From Bradyrhizobium tropiciagri (lineage in GTDB: Bacteria; Pseudomonadota; Alphaproteobacteria; Rhizobiales; Xanthobacteraceae), in NCBI RefSeq assembly GCF_018130545.1, contig NZ_JAFCKF010000004.1, forward strand, positions 383,501 through 447,500: a stretch of DNA of 64,000 bases, given 5' to 3'. The notes below the pieces were generated by a model that searched no databases, had not been told where the DNA came from, and saw only the letters and a list, made by a program, of their open reading frames with translations. The stretch's first letter is position 1. The number at the start of each line of letters is the position of its first letter. Shown here piece after piece: positions 16,734-25,657 of this stretch. The translations under genes and the position numbers were made by a program.

Positions 16734-18782
16734 ATGGGACAAGACGTCAGAAGTCCCCGAGGTCCACGGTGCATCGCGCTGGTGGGCCCTTTCCAAAGCG
16801 GTAAAACCACACTTCTGGAAGCGATCCTGGCGCGCACAGGCGCCATCAAGTCTGCCGGCAGCGTCGATGCCGGAACCTCCGTCGGCGATGCCAGCCCCGA
16901 GGCGCGTCAACACAAGATGGGCGTAGGCCTGACCGCCGCGACCACCACCTTTATGGGGGACAGCTACACCTTTATCGATTGCCCCGGCTCGATCGAATTC
17001 GCGCACGACATGCGTGCCGCGTTGCCGGCAGTCGATGCAGCGGTCGTGGTCTGCGAGGCTGACGAGAAGAAGCTGCCGCAGCTGCAGATCATCCTGCGCG
17101 AGCTCGAGGAGCTCGGGATTCCCCGTTTCCTGTTCCTGAACAAGATCGATCGCGCCAACAAGCGCGTCCGCGAGACGCTTGCGACGCTGCAACCGGCCTC
17201 GCGTGTCCCGCTGGTGCTGCGCCAGATCCCGATCTGGAACGGCGATCTGATCGAGGGCTTTGTCGATCTCGCGCTGGAGCGCGCCTTCGTCTATCGCGAG
17301 CACAAGCCGTCGGAGGTGATGGCGCTCGAGGGCGGCAATCTCGACCGCGAGAAGGAAGCCCGCTTCTCGATGCTGGAGAAGCTCGCCGATCACGACGATG
17401 CGCTGATGGAGCAGTTGCTGGAGGATATCCAGCCGCCGCGCGATGCCGTGTTCGACGATCTCGCCCGCGAACTGCGCGAAGGGCTGATCTGCCCGGTGCT
17501 GCTGGGGGCGGCGAGCCGCGAGAACGGCGTGCTCCGTCTGATGAAGGCGCTACGCCATGAGGCACCCGGCGTCACTGAGACCGCCAAGCGGCTCGGCATC
17601 AAGGAGCAGAAGGACGCGCTGGCCTACGTGTTCAAGACCGTGCATTTGCAGCACGGCGGCAAGCTGTCGTTCGCACGCCTGCTGATGGGCCGGCTCGATG
17701 ACGGCGCGACGCTGCAATCCTCGTCCGGCGACAGCGGGCGGGTCTCCGGCATCCTCGCGGTCTCGGGCGCGCATGACAGCAAGCGGCCGCAGGCCGAGGC
17801 CGGCGACGCCGTCGCGCTCGGCAAGCTCGATGCGATCAAGACCGGCGATACGCTCTCGAGCGGCAAGACGGCTCCGGCCTCGCTGGTCAAGGTCGAGCCG
17901 GCTGCGGCCGTGCTGTCGATCTCGATCGCCGCGACCGATCGCAAGGACGACGTCAAGCTCGGCCAGGCGCTGCTGCGCCTGAACGAGGAAGATCCCTCGC
18001 TGACCATGATCCAGAACCCGCGCACCCATGACACCGTGTTGTGGGGGCAGGGCGAGATGCATCTGCGCGTCGCGCAGGAGCGGCTGAAAGACCGCTACGG
18101 CGTCAGCGTCAAATCGCATCCGCCGGCGATCGGCTACCAGGAGACCATCCGCAAGGCCGTCACCCAGCGCGGCCGGCACAAGAAGCAGTCCGGCGGCCAC
18201 GGCCAGTTCGGCGACGTCGTGCTCGACATCAAGCCGAAGCCGCGCGGCTCCGGTTTCGAATTCCACGAGAAGGTGGTCGGCGGCGCGGTGCCGCGCAACT
18301 ATATCGGCGCGGTGGAGGAGGGGGTCGTCGACGCCCTGACGCGTGGGCCGCTCGGCTTCCCCGTCATCGACGTCGATGTCACGCTGACGGATGGCTCCTA
18401 TCACAGCGTCGACTCCTCCGACTTGGCCTTCCGGACCGCGGCCAGGGTTGGCGTCAGTGAGGCGCTGCCCCAGTGCCAGCCGGTGCTGCTGGAGCCGATC
18501 CACATGGTCGAGATCGTCTGTCCGACCGATGCGACCGCCAAGATCAACGCGATCCTGTCGGCGCGCCGCGGCCAGATCCTCGGCTTCGATACCCGCGACG
18601 GCTGGAGCGGCTGGGACTGCGTTCGCGCCACGATGCCGGAATCCGAGATCGGCGACCTCATCGTCGAGCTGCGCTCGGCGACCGCCGGCGCCGGCACCTT
18701 CAAGCGCCAGTTCGACCGCATGGCCGAGGTGACGGGCCGTGCCGCCGACCAGATCATCGCCGCGCATCGCGACGCGGCGTGA
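16734..18782 (+). CDS. elongation factor G-like translational GTPase paralogue
   Basis: 682 residues; ATG 16734 follows GAGGAGGCGGCA. Domain order is that of EF-G: G-domain (P-loop GPFQSGKT at 18-25, NKID at 136-139), domain II, domain III with LNEEDPSLTM, domain IV with GGHGQFGDVVLDIKPK, domain V. Two departures stand out. The switch I consensus of EF-G is replaced by HKMGVGLTAAT, and the G3 box is DCPGS (82-86), with Ser where EF-G and EF-Tu have the catalytic His after DTPG. It is not next to rpsL/rpsG/tuf, so it is a paralogue rather than the housekeeping fusA. Function unknown. Confidence 0.88.
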   Translation: MGQDVRSPRGPRCIALVGPFQSGKTTLLEAILARTGAIKSAGSVDAGTSVGDASPEARQHKMGVGLTAATTTFMGDSYTFIDCPGSIEFAHDMRAALPAVDAAVVVCEADEKKLPQLQIILRELEELGIPRFLFLNKIDRANKRVRETLATLQPASRVPLVLRQIPIWNGDLIEGFVDLALERAFVYREHKPSEVMALEGGNLDREKEARFSMLEKLADHDDALMEQLLEDIQPPRDAVFDDLARELREGLICPVLLGAASRENGVLRLMKALRHEAPGVTETAKRLGIKEQKDALAYVFKTVHLQHGGKLSFARLLMGRLDDGATLQSSSGDSGRVSGILAVSGAHDSKRPQAEAGDAVALGKLDAIKTGDTLSSGKTAPASLVKVEPAAAVLSISIAATDRKDDVKLGQALLRLNEEDPSLTMIQNPRTHDTVLWGQGEMHLRVAQERLKDRYGVSVKSHPPAIGYQETIRKAVTQRGRHKKQSGGHGQFGDVVLDIKPKPRGSGFEFHEKVVGGAVPRNYIGAVEEGVVDALTRGPLGFPVIDVDVTLTDGSYHSVDSSDLAFRTAARVGVSEALPQCQPVLLEPIHMVEIVCPTDATAKINAILSARRGQILGFDTRDGWSGWDCVRATMPESEIGDLIVELRSATAGAGTFKRQFDRMAEVTGRAADQIIAAHRDAA

Positions 18783-18790
18783 GGCTGTCG

Positions 18791-18823
18791 CAACAATCAC
18801 GCCCCGCGCGGGCGTGATTGTTG
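18791..18823 (+). terminator. long hairpin after the EF-G-like gene
   Basis: CAACAATCACGCCC and GGGCGTGATTGTTG make a perfect 14-bp stem with a 5-base loop, 8 bp after the stop. There is no T-run, so it would act as a weak terminator or a 3'-end stabiliser. Confidence 0.55.
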
Positions 18824-18843
18824 GCAGCGTGGCCGGCGCCAGT

Positions 18844-18945
18844 TCAAGCGCGATGAGATTGGGTTGAATCGTCATCGCGCTTGAGCTTTGTCTGAGCATG
18901 ATCTTTTCGGAAAACCGCTTCGCACTTGTCCGGATCATGCTTTAG
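18844..18945. repeat. intergenic palindromic repeat, family A, copy 1
   Basis: Two nested palindromes: AAGCGCGATGA...TCATCGCGCTT, then GAGCATGATC...GATCATGC around a TTTTCGGAAAACCGCTTCGCAC core. A near-identical copy is at 63204-63304. Both sit in gene ends, so the family is an intergenic repeat and not a gene. Confidence 0.85.
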
Positions 18946-18976
18946 CTTGCGTCCCTGATGGGGGCGCAAGGACAGC

Positions 18977-19618
18977 ATGCTAGAATCCCGCCGCAACCTG
19001 GCGCTGGCCTGCGCGCTCAGCGCGCTGGCCGGCTATGTCGACGGCATCGGCTATCTGCATCTCGGCGGACTGTTCGTCTCCTTCATGAGCGGCAACTCGA
19101 CGCGGCTCGGCGTGACCTTGGCCGAGGGGCATTGGCAGCATGCGCTGGAGGCGCTGGAGTTGATCGTGCTGTTCGTCGCGGGAGCTGCGGCCGGCAGCCT
19201 GGTCGTGCTGAGCCCGCTTGCCCATCGCCAGCCGCTGATCCTGCTGATCGAGGCGCTGCTGCTGACGGCGGCGGCAACGGCCTATGCGTATGGCCTGCCG
19301 AACGCCGCGGTCGCCGCCATCGTGCTGGCGATGGGGCTTGAGAATGCCGTTTTCCAGCTCGAGGGCGGGGCCGGGCTGGGTCTCACCTATGTTACGGGTG
19401 CGCTGGTCAAGGCCGGCCAGCTGATCGCCGCGGCGCTGACCGGCGGCGCGCCCTGGGCCTGGCTGCCCAACCTGCTGCTATGGGCGGCGCTGGTTGCCGG
19501 TGCGCTCGCCGGCGCATTGGCGTACCGCTGGATCAATCTCGCCGCGATCTGGTTTGCCGCGGGCGCCGCGTTCGCCCTCAGCGCGCTGGTTGCCGCAACC
19601 GCGAAGCGGACGGATTGA
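18977..19618 (+). CDS. DUF1275 (YoaK-type) membrane protein
   Basis: 213 residues from ATG 18977 (MLESRRNLALACALSALAGYVDGIGYLHLGG). DUF1275 signatures: AGYVDGIGYL at the N-terminus, FVSFMSGNSTRLG near residue 35, and GLENAVFQ and LTYVTGALVKAGQ later. Six hydrophobic helices place it in the inner membrane. The family is widespread and its transported substrate is not established. The next gene, aroE, starts 31 bp later, so read-through is likely. Confidence 0.9.
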   Translation: MLESRRNLALACALSALAGYVDGIGYLHLGGLFVSFMSGNSTRLGVTLAEGHWQHALEALELIVLFVAGAAAGSLVVLSPLAHRQPLILLIEALLLTAAATAYAYGLPNAAVAAIVLAMGLENAVFQLEGGAGLGLTYVTGALVKAGQLIAAALTGGAPWAWLPNLLLWAALVAGALAGALAYRWINLAAIWFAAGAAFALSALVAATAKRTD

Positions 19619-19649
19619 CAGCGAGCCTGCGTTGGCCGATGTCACGGTC

Positions 19650-20492
19650 ATGACCTCCGCAACCAAGACCCGCGCCGCGTGCCTGATCGGCTGGCCGGCG
19701 GCGCATTCCCGCTCGCCGCTGATCCATCATTACTGGCTGCGCACGCTCGGCCTCGAGGGCGGCTATGTGATCGAGGCCGTGCCGCCGGAGGATTTCAAGG
19801 ACTTCCTGTTCCGCCTGTCGCTGCGCGGCTTCGTCGGCGCCAACGTCACCCGTCCGCACAAGGAACACGCGCTGGCACTGTCGACGCCGGATGAGCGCGC
19901 CCGCGCGGTCGGTGCCGCCAACACGCTGTGGTTTGCCGATGGCGAGTTGCGCTCGACCAACACCGATGTCGAAGGCTTCATCAATAATCTCGACGCCTGT
20001 GCGCCCGGCTGGGACAAGACCGAGGACGCGCTGGTGCTCGGCGCCGGCGGCGCGGCGCGCGCGGTGGTGTTCGGCCTGATCGAGCGCGGCATCGCACGCG
20101 TCCATCTGGTCAACCGCAGCATCGATCGCGCCCGCGCGCTCGCAGAACTATATGGTGCGCGTGTTCATCCCGCGACCTGGGACAAGGTCGGCGAGCTGCT
20201 GCCGCGCGCCGGCCTGCTCGTCAACACGACGTCGCTCGGCATGCACGGCCAGCCCGCGCTCGAGATCGATGTCGGGCTGTTGCCGCAGGGCGCGGTTGTT
20301 TCTGATATTGTCTATGTGCCGCTGGTGACGCCGCTGCTGGCGGCGGCGCAGGCACGCGGCCTCAAGACCGCCGACGGGCTCGGCATGCTGCTGCACCAGG
20401 CGGTGCGCGGTTTCGAATTGTGGTTCGGGCAGCGCCCGCACGTCACGCCGGAATTGCGTGCGATCGTGGAAGCCGATCTCACAAAGACTTGA
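19650..20492 (+). CDS. aroE: shikimate dehydrogenase (AroE family)
   Basis: 280 residues from ATG 19650 (MTSATKTRAACLIG). The shikimate site is complete: SRSPLIH (Ser pair), NVTRPHKE (catalytic Lys), GAANTL and TNTDVEGF (Asn, Asp). The NADP site has GAGGAARAV and NRSIDRAR, and the C-terminus carries GLGMLLHQAVRGFELW. It reduces 3-dehydroshikimate to shikimate in aromatic amino acid synthesis, or serves quinate/shikimate catabolism. It is not beside maf, coaE or dnaQ, where I would expect the housekeeping copy in this group, so it may be a second, specialised paralogue. The start is uncertain by a few codons. Confidence 0.88.
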   Translation: MTSATKTRAACLIGWPAAHSRSPLIHHYWLRTLGLEGGYVIEAVPPEDFKDFLFRLSLRGFVGANVTRPHKEHALALSTPDERARAVGAANTLWFADGELRSTNTDVEGFINNLDACAPGWDKTEDALVLGAGGAARAVVFGLIERGIARVHLVNRSIDRARALAELYGARVHPATWDKVGELLPRAGLLVNTTSLGMHGQPALEIDVGLLPQGAVVSDIVYVPLVTPLLAAAQARGLKTADGLGMLLHQAVRGFELWFGQRPHVTPELRAIVEADLTKT

Positions 20493-20561
20493 GGTCTGGA
20501 ATAGCGTCTCCGAGGCGGGGTCTCGTGTTAGTCCCCCCGCGTTCCCTCCCGGAGATCAACC

Positions 20562-21188
20562 ATGCCTGCCCGCCGTTCCCATCTCGTTCGTCCGTTCATT
20601 GCGCTTGCGATGATGACGGCATCCACGCTCTACGCGCTCGCGCAGCAGCCGCCGACGCCGACCCGGGTGCGTGGAACCGTCGAAAGTGTCGACGGCGATA
20701 CGCTGGCGGTGAAGTCGCGCAGCGGTGAGGACGTCAAGCTGCATATGGCAGGCAACATGGTGGTGCTCGGTCTCACCAAGATCGCCCTGTCCGACATCAA
20801 GGTCGGTTCCTTCATCGGCGCGACCACGGTGCCCGGCCCCGACGGCACGCCGAAGGCGGTCGAGGTGCATGTCTTCCCGGAGAACATGCGCGGCACCGGC
20901 GAGGGTTCGCGGCCCTACGATCTGAAGCCGAACAGCAGCATGACCAATGCAACCGTCGCGCAATCCGTGGTCAGCAATGACGGCAAGACCTTGCAGGTCA
21001 AATACAAGGACGGCGAGAAGACGGTGCAGGTTTCACCCGACACGCCTGTCGTAACCTATGTTCCCGGCGACAAGGCCGACCTGAAGGCTGGCGCCAAGAT
21101 CATCGCCTTTATGAAGAAATTGCCCGACGGCTCGCTGGAAACTGACCGCGTCAGCGTCGGCCGCGACGGCCTCACGCCGCCGATGTGA
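20562..21188 (+). CDS. periplasmic protein with repeated OB-like strands (DUF5666-like), paralogue 1
   Basis: 208 residues from ATG 20562. Signal peptide ends around LYALAQQ. The mature part has the repeating pattern of DUF5666-type domains: RVRGTVESVDGDTLAVKSRSGED, IKVGSFIGATTV, AVEVHVFPENMRGTGEG, and KTLQVKYKDGEKTVQV with PDTPVVTYVPGDKADLKAGAKI. It ends DGLTPPM. A close paralogue lies at 21607-22215 beyond a repeat block, showing a local duplication. Role unknown; secreted to the periplasm. Confidence 0.82.
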   Translation: MPARRSHLVRPFIALAMMTASTLYALAQQPPTPTRVRGTVESVDGDTLAVKSRSGEDVKLHMAGNMVVLGLTKIALSDIKVGSFIGATTVPGPDGTPKAVEVHVFPENMRGTGEGSRPYDLKPNSSMTNATVAQSVVSNDGKTLQVKYKDGEKTVQVSPDTPVVTYVPGDKADLKAGAKIIAFMKKLPDGSLETDRVSVGRDGLTPPM

Positions 21189-21192
21189 CGTC

Positions 21193-21449
21193 TTTCCCCC
21201 TCTCCCACGCAACCGGGATTTATCCCGGTTGCGCATGATGATGTTGCGCAAGTCGGGCAAGCCCGACTTGCGTGTGGGAGAGGGTCGCTTCGCGCAGCGA
21301 AGCGGGGTGAGGGGTCTGTCTTCGCGGATAGAGACCCCTCATCCGTCGCGGACTGCGCATAGCCGATGCGCAGCATCGGCGTCCCTCAAGAACGGCGGCC
21401 TCTTGGGCCGCCTATGGCCACCTTCTCCCACAAGGGGAGAAGGGAAGAG
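21193..21449. repeat. composite intergenic repeat between the two DUF5666-like paralogues
   Basis: This block contains CCCTCTCCCACGC with GCGTGTGGGAGAGGG (21194-21286), an inner hairpin GCAACCGGGAT/ATCCCGGTTGC, the hairpin CTTCGCGCAGCGAAG followed by GGGGTGAGGGG, then CCCCTCATCC and a CCTTCTCCC...GGGAGAAGG hairpin. The sub-units resemble the ends of the DUF559 element at 6373-6836, with a different interior. I see no gene in it; it explains most of the 418-bp gap. Confidence 0.75.
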
Positions 21450-21606
21450 AGCGCAGCATCACCTGTCCGTTACCGCAGTAACAGCCCATCATCCGGTGCG
21501 TAGTTGTCCCGTGAGCCGTTGCTCCCGAAAGGAGTTGTGGCTTGCACGGAATACCACCAACTCCCCGGTGTTCCTGACTCCGCCAGCCAAACTCATGAGG
21601 AACATC

Positions 21607-22215
21607 ATGCCGAAATCGCTGCCACTCGCCGCATTGCTTGTCGTTGCCTTTGCTTCCGCCGCATCGGCACAGCAGCCGCCGACGGTGCGCATCCGCGGCA
21701 CCATCGAGGCCGTCGACGGCGCGATGCTGTCGATCAAGTCGCGCGACGGTGCCGACATGAAGGTGCGGACCACGGACAACGTCGCGGTGTTCGGCGTCAC
21801 CAAGACCGATCTGTCGGAGATCAAGCCCGGTTCCTATATCGGCGTCACCGCGATGCCCGAGCCCGACGGAACGCAGAAGGCGATCGCGGTTCACATCTTT
21901 CCGGAAAACCAGCGCGGCGCGGCCGAAGGCTTCCGCCCGTGGGACCTGCGCGCCAACTCGACCATGACCAATGCCACGGTCGCCGAGACCGTGAAGGGCA
22001 CTGACGGCCAGAACATCACGGTGAAATACAAGGACGGCGAGAAGAAAGTCGTGGTGCCGCCGGACACCCCGGTCGTCACCTTCGTCTCCGGCGAGAAATC
22101 CGAGTTGAAGCCGGGCGCCAAGATCATCATCTTCGGCGCGGTGAAGAAGGACGACGGCACGCTGGAAGCGAACCGCGTCAATGTCGGACGCGACGGGATC
22201 GCGCCGCCGATGTGA
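21607..22215 (+). CDS. periplasmic protein with repeated OB-like strands (DUF5666-like), paralogue 2
   Basis: 202 residues from ATG 21607, chosen over ATG 21595 because GAGGA lies 5 bases before it. Signal peptide MPKSLPLAALLVVAFASA, cleaved near SAQQ. The mature part matches the upstream paralogue throughout (VRIRGTIEAVDGAMLSIKSR, IKPGSYIGVTAM, AIAVHIFPENQRGAAEG, ITVKYKDGEKKVVV, PDTPVVTFVSGEKSELKPGAKI) and ends DGIAPPM. Role unknown. The frame upstream of the start is repeat sequence. Confidence 0.82.
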   Translation: MPKSLPLAALLVVAFASAASAQQPPTVRIRGTIEAVDGAMLSIKSRDGADMKVRTTDNVAVFGVTKTDLSEIKPGSYIGVTAMPEPDGTQKAIAVHIFPENQRGAAEGFRPWDLRANSTMTNATVAETVKGTDGQNITVKYKDGEKKVVVPPDTPVVTFVSGEKSELKPGAKIIIFGAVKKDDGTLEANRVNVGRDGIAPPM

Positions 22216-22238
22216 GGTCCTGCGCAACCCTCTCAACG

Positions 22239-22371
22239 CGTCGTCCCGGCGAGAGCCGGGACCGATAACCACAGGGTTGAGTTGTTGAAGCGCGCTGTGG
22301 CCGCAGCGTTGCGAAGCGATCACCATCGGTGGTTATGGGTCCCGGGTCCGCTTCGCTTGCCCGGGACGACG
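22239..22371. repeat. intergenic inverted repeat with CGTCGTCCCGG ends
   Basis: CGTCGTCCCGGCGAGAGCCGGGACC at 22239 begins a 133-bp unit that closes with CCCGGGACGACG (22360-22371); inner arms ATAACCACAG and GGTGGTTATGGG also pair. It sits between convergent genes and could act as a two-way terminator. Confidence 0.75.
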
Positions 22372-22391
22372 AAGATTATGTAGCCTTCAGA

Positions 22392-23528
22392 TCAAACCGC
22401 CAGCACCTTGTCGTCGATCTCGGCGATGGTGTTGACGCCGCACAACCCCATCGTGGTGGTGAGCTCCTTGCCGAGGATGTCGAGCGCCTTGGCGACGCCG
22501 GCCTGGCCGCCGGCGCCGAGGCCGTAAGCATAGGCGCGGCCGATCATGCAGGACTTCGCGCCGAGCGCGAGCGCGCGCATGATGTCCATGCCGGTGCGGA
22601 TGCCACCGTCGAACATGATCTCCATCTGCGAGCCGACCGCGTCGGCGATCTCCGGCAGCACCTCGATCGACGACGGCGCGCCGTCGAGCTGACGGCCGCC
22701 ATGGTTGGAGACCACGATCGCCTGCGCGCCGCTCTTGGCGGCGAGCTCGGCATCCTCGACGTCGAGGATGCCTTTCAGGATCAGCTTGCCCGGCCAGATC
22801 GAGCGGATCCAGTCGATGTCCTTCCAGTTCAGTGTGGTGTCGAACTGCGAGGCGGTCCATTCCGACAGCTTGACGATGTCGTCCATGCCTTTGACGTGAC
22901 CGGCGATGTTGCCGAAGGTGCGGCGCTTGCCTTGCAGCACGCCCGACACCCAGGCCGGCTTGGTCGCGAAGTCGATCAGCTTCGACAGCGACCATTCCGG
23001 CGGCACCGTCATGCCGTTCTTGATGTCCTGGTGGCGCTGGCCGATCACCTGCAAATCGACGGTCAACACCAGTGCCGAGCACTTGGCTGCGATCGCCCGC
23101 TCGATCAGCGATTTGATGAAGCCACGGTCCTTCATGACGTAGAGCTGGAACCAGAACGGCTTGTCGACGGCGGCCGCGATGTCCTCGATCGAGCAGATCG
23201 ACATCGTGCTCTGGGTGAAGGGAATGCCGGCCGCCTGCGCGGCGCGGCAGGCGTAGATCTCGCCGTCGCCATGCTGCATGCCGAGCAGGCCGACCGGCGC
23301 CAGGATCAGCGGCATCGCCGAGGGCTCGCCGAGGATGGTGGTCGCGAGGGTACGCTTGGAGACGTCGACCAGGATGCGCTGGCGGAACTTGATCTGCTGG
23401 AGGTCCTCGGAGTTGGCGCGCAGCGTATCCTCGGTGTAGGAGCCGCGATCCGCATAGTCGAAAAACGCCTTCGGCACCCGGCGCTTGTGCAGCTGGCGCA
23501 GGTCTTCGATGCAGGTAATGTGCTTCAT
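22392..23528 (-). CDS. lldD: FMN-dependent alpha-hydroxy-acid dehydrogenase (L-lactate dehydrogenase-like)
   Basis: 378 residues from ATG 23528 (MKHITCIEDLRQLHKRRVPK). Family landmarks: PKAFFDYADRGSYTEDTL, APVGLLGMQHGDGEI, FTQSTMSICSIEDI, FQLYVMKDRG, LTVDLQVIGQRHQDI, and the active-site block IVVSNHGGRQLDG (His base, Arg), then MFDGGIRTGMDIMRALALGA for the FMN phosphate. It oxidises L-lactate or a related 2-hydroxy acid to the 2-oxo acid, passing electrons to the membrane chain. A second, truncated member is at 63301. The symbol is by family resemblance. Confidence 0.9.
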   Translation of the reverse strand: MKHITCIEDLRQLHKRRVPKAFFDYADRGSYTEDTLRANSEDLQQIKFRQRILVDVSKRTLATTILGEPSAMPLILAPVGLLGMQHGDGEIYACRAAQAAGIPFTQSTMSICSIEDIAAAVDKPFWFQLYVMKDRGFIKSLIERAIAAKCSALVLTVDLQVIGQRHQDIKNGMTVPPEWSLSKLIDFATKPAWVSGVLQGKRRTFGNIAGHVKGMDDIVKLSEWTASQFDTTLNWKDIDWIRSIWPGKLILKGILDVEDAELAAKSGAQAIVVSNHGGRQLDGAPSSIEVLPEIADAVGSQMEIMFDGGIRTGMDIMRALALGAKSCMIGRAYAYGLGAGGQAGVAKALDILGKELTTTMGLCGVNTIAEIDDKVLAV

Positions 23529-23619
23529 GGACGTTCCCGGCCCTTCTTCTATGTCGCAAGTTCTATGTAACGGGTCTTGGTAGTTAGTCTTGCAGCTGTT
23601 CGGTCTCGGCGTCATCTAA

Positions 23620-23838
<219 letters not shown>

Positions 23839-24054
23839 GGGGCAGCGCGCCTTCCCGGGGATTGCGGGAAGAGAAATAATGTTATATTTTCAGCGCCTTA
23901 AGGTCGAAAGAGGTGGTTCGGCCGCGGTAATGATTCATCATATTTTTTGAAGTCATTTTAGCGCCTGGCAGTCTATAAGGCCGATGCACGCTACACTGGT
24001 AGGCGTTCGGGACTCTCTCGCCGGGTGGTTCGAGAGGTCCGTGTTGGGGGTATC

Positions 24055-25401
24055 ATGAGCCGCAAATATTTCGGGACCGATGGAATTCGGGGCCGCGCCA
24101 ATGGGCTGATCACGCCGGAGCTCGCGCTCAAGGTGGGGCAGGCCGCAGGGTTGGTGTTTCAGCGTGGCGACCATCGCCATCGCGTCGTGATCGGCAAGGA
24201 CACGCGGCTGTCCGGCTATATGATCGAATACGCCATGGTCGCGGGTTTCACCTCGGTCGGCATGGACGTGCTGCTGGTCGGCCCGATGCCGACGCCTGCG
24301 ATCGCGATGCTGACCAAGTCGATGCGCGCCGATCTCGGCGTGATGATCTCGGCGTCGCATAATCTCTTCGAAGACAACGGCATCAAGCTGTTCGGCCCGC
24401 AGGGCTTCAAGCTCTCCGACGACGTCGAGAAGCAGATCGAGCAGCTGCTCGACGAATCGCTCGACCGCCGTCTGGCGCAGAGCGCGAGCCTCGGCCGCGC
24501 CCGCCGTATCGACGGCGTCCATGACCGCTACATCGAATTCGCCAAGCGCACGCTGCCGCGCGACCTTTCGCTCGACGGCCTGCGGGTCGTGGTCGATTGC
24601 GCCAATGGCGCCGCCTACAAGGTGGTGCCGGAAGCGCTGTGGGAGCTCGGTGCCGACGTGGTGCCGATCGGGGTCGACCCCGACGGCTTCAACATCAACA
24701 AGGAGTGCGGCTCGACCTCGCCGGAAGCGCTGTCGCGGAAGGTGCGCGAGATGCGCGCCGATATCGGCATCGCGCTCGATGGCGACGCCGATCGCGTTAT
24801 CCTGGTCGACGAGCGCGGCCACATCGTCGACGGCGACCAGCTGCTCGCGGTGATCGCGCAGAGCTGGAAGGAAGAAGGGCGCCTGGCCAAGCCCGGCATC
24901 GTTACGACAGTGATGTCCAATCTCGGGCTCGAGCGCTTCCTGCAGGGCCTCGGGCTTTCGATGGTCCGCACGCCGGTCGGCGACCGCTATGTGCTCGAGC
25001 AGATGCTGAGCGGCGGCTACAATCTCGGCGGCGAGCCGTCGGGTCACATCATCATGTCGGACTATTCGACCACCGGCGACGGCTTCGTCGCGGCGTTGCA
25101 GGTGCTTGCCGTGGTGCAGAAGCTGCGCCGCCCGGTGTCGGAGATCTGCCGGCGTTTCGAACCCTTGCCGCAAATCCTGAAGAACGTGCGCTATCGCAGC
25201 GGCAAGCCGCTCGACGACGCCGAGGTCAAGTCGGCGATCACCGACGGCGAGAACCGCCTCAACGGCCATGGCCGTCTGTTGATCCGTCCCTCCGGCACCG
25301 AGCCGGTGATCCGGGTTATGGGCGAGGGCGACGACCGCATCCTGGTGGAAGAGGTCGTCGACAACATCGTCAGCGCCCTCGGCCACGCCGCCGCGGCTTG
25401 A
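24055..25401 (+). CDS. glmM: phosphoglucosamine mutase
   Basis: 448 residues from ATG 24055, the usual length. Signature points: [13 protein letters not shown] at the N-terminus, the phosphoserine loop MISASHN with Ser101, the metal loop DGDADR, the sugar-binding loop GGEPSGH, and the phosphate-binding C-domain [12 protein letters not shown]. It converts glucosamine-6-phosphate to glucosamine-1-phosphate, feeding UDP-GlcNAc for peptidoglycan and LPS. No ftsH is adjacent, unlike the arrangement common in other proteobacteria. The 216-bp upstream gap is locally AT-rich (around 23880-23960) and should hold the promoter. Confidence 0.95.
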   Translation: MSRKYFGTDGIRGRANGLITPELALKVGQAAGLVFQRGDHRHRVVIGKDTRLSGYMIEYAMVAGFTSVGMDVLLVGPMPTPAIAMLTKSMRADLGVMISASHNLFEDNGIKLFGPQGFKLSDDVEKQIEQLLDESLDRRLAQSASLGRARRIDGVHDRYIEFAKRTLPRDLSLDGLRVVVDCANGAAYKVVPEALWELGADVVPIGVDPDGFNINKECGSTSPEALSRKVREMRADIGIALDGDADRVILVDERGHIVDGDQLLAVIAQSWKEEGRLAKPGIVTTVMSNLGLERFLQGLGLSMVRTPVGDRYVLEQMLSGGYNLGGEPSGHIIMSDYSTTGDGFVAALQVLAVVQKLRRPVSEICRRFEPLPQILKNVRYRSGKPLDDAEVKSAITDGENRLNGHGRLLIRPSGTEPVIRVMGEGDDRILVEEVVDNIVSALGHAAAA

Positions 25402-25425
25402 TTTACAGAACGAGCCTGCCGGACC

Positions 25426-25555
25426 CGTCATCCCCGCGCAAAGGCTTTGCCTTTGTCGCTGGAGGTGCGAGCTCTTGCGAGCCTCGAAGGATGAACGGCC
25501 CGGCTGGTGGCCGTCGCCCTTCGAGGCTCGCTCCGCTCGCACCTCAGGGTGACGG
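25426..25555. repeat. intergenic palindromic repeat, family B, copy 1
   Basis: Begins CCGTCATCC and closes CTCAGGGTGACGG; inner arms CCTCGAAGG and CCTTCGAGG flank a GGCCCGGCTGGTGGCC centre. Related copies are at 50933-51036, 60491-60599 and 62019-62119. It lies between glmM and the MFS gene. Confidence 0.85.
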
Positions 25556-25657
25556 TGATGGAGTTCTCGCCCACGGCAGCAACCACACGGCGCATCGCTG
25601 CCATCGGCTAGCGCAACTGGTCCCGGCTACCTCCGCGTCGTACGACACGGAGGTATT

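Noticed and set aside
22329-23570. 413-codon plus-strand frame opposite the hydroxyacid dehydrogenase
   Set aside because: The minus-strand protein has full FMN-enzyme motifs; the plus frame is a shadow.
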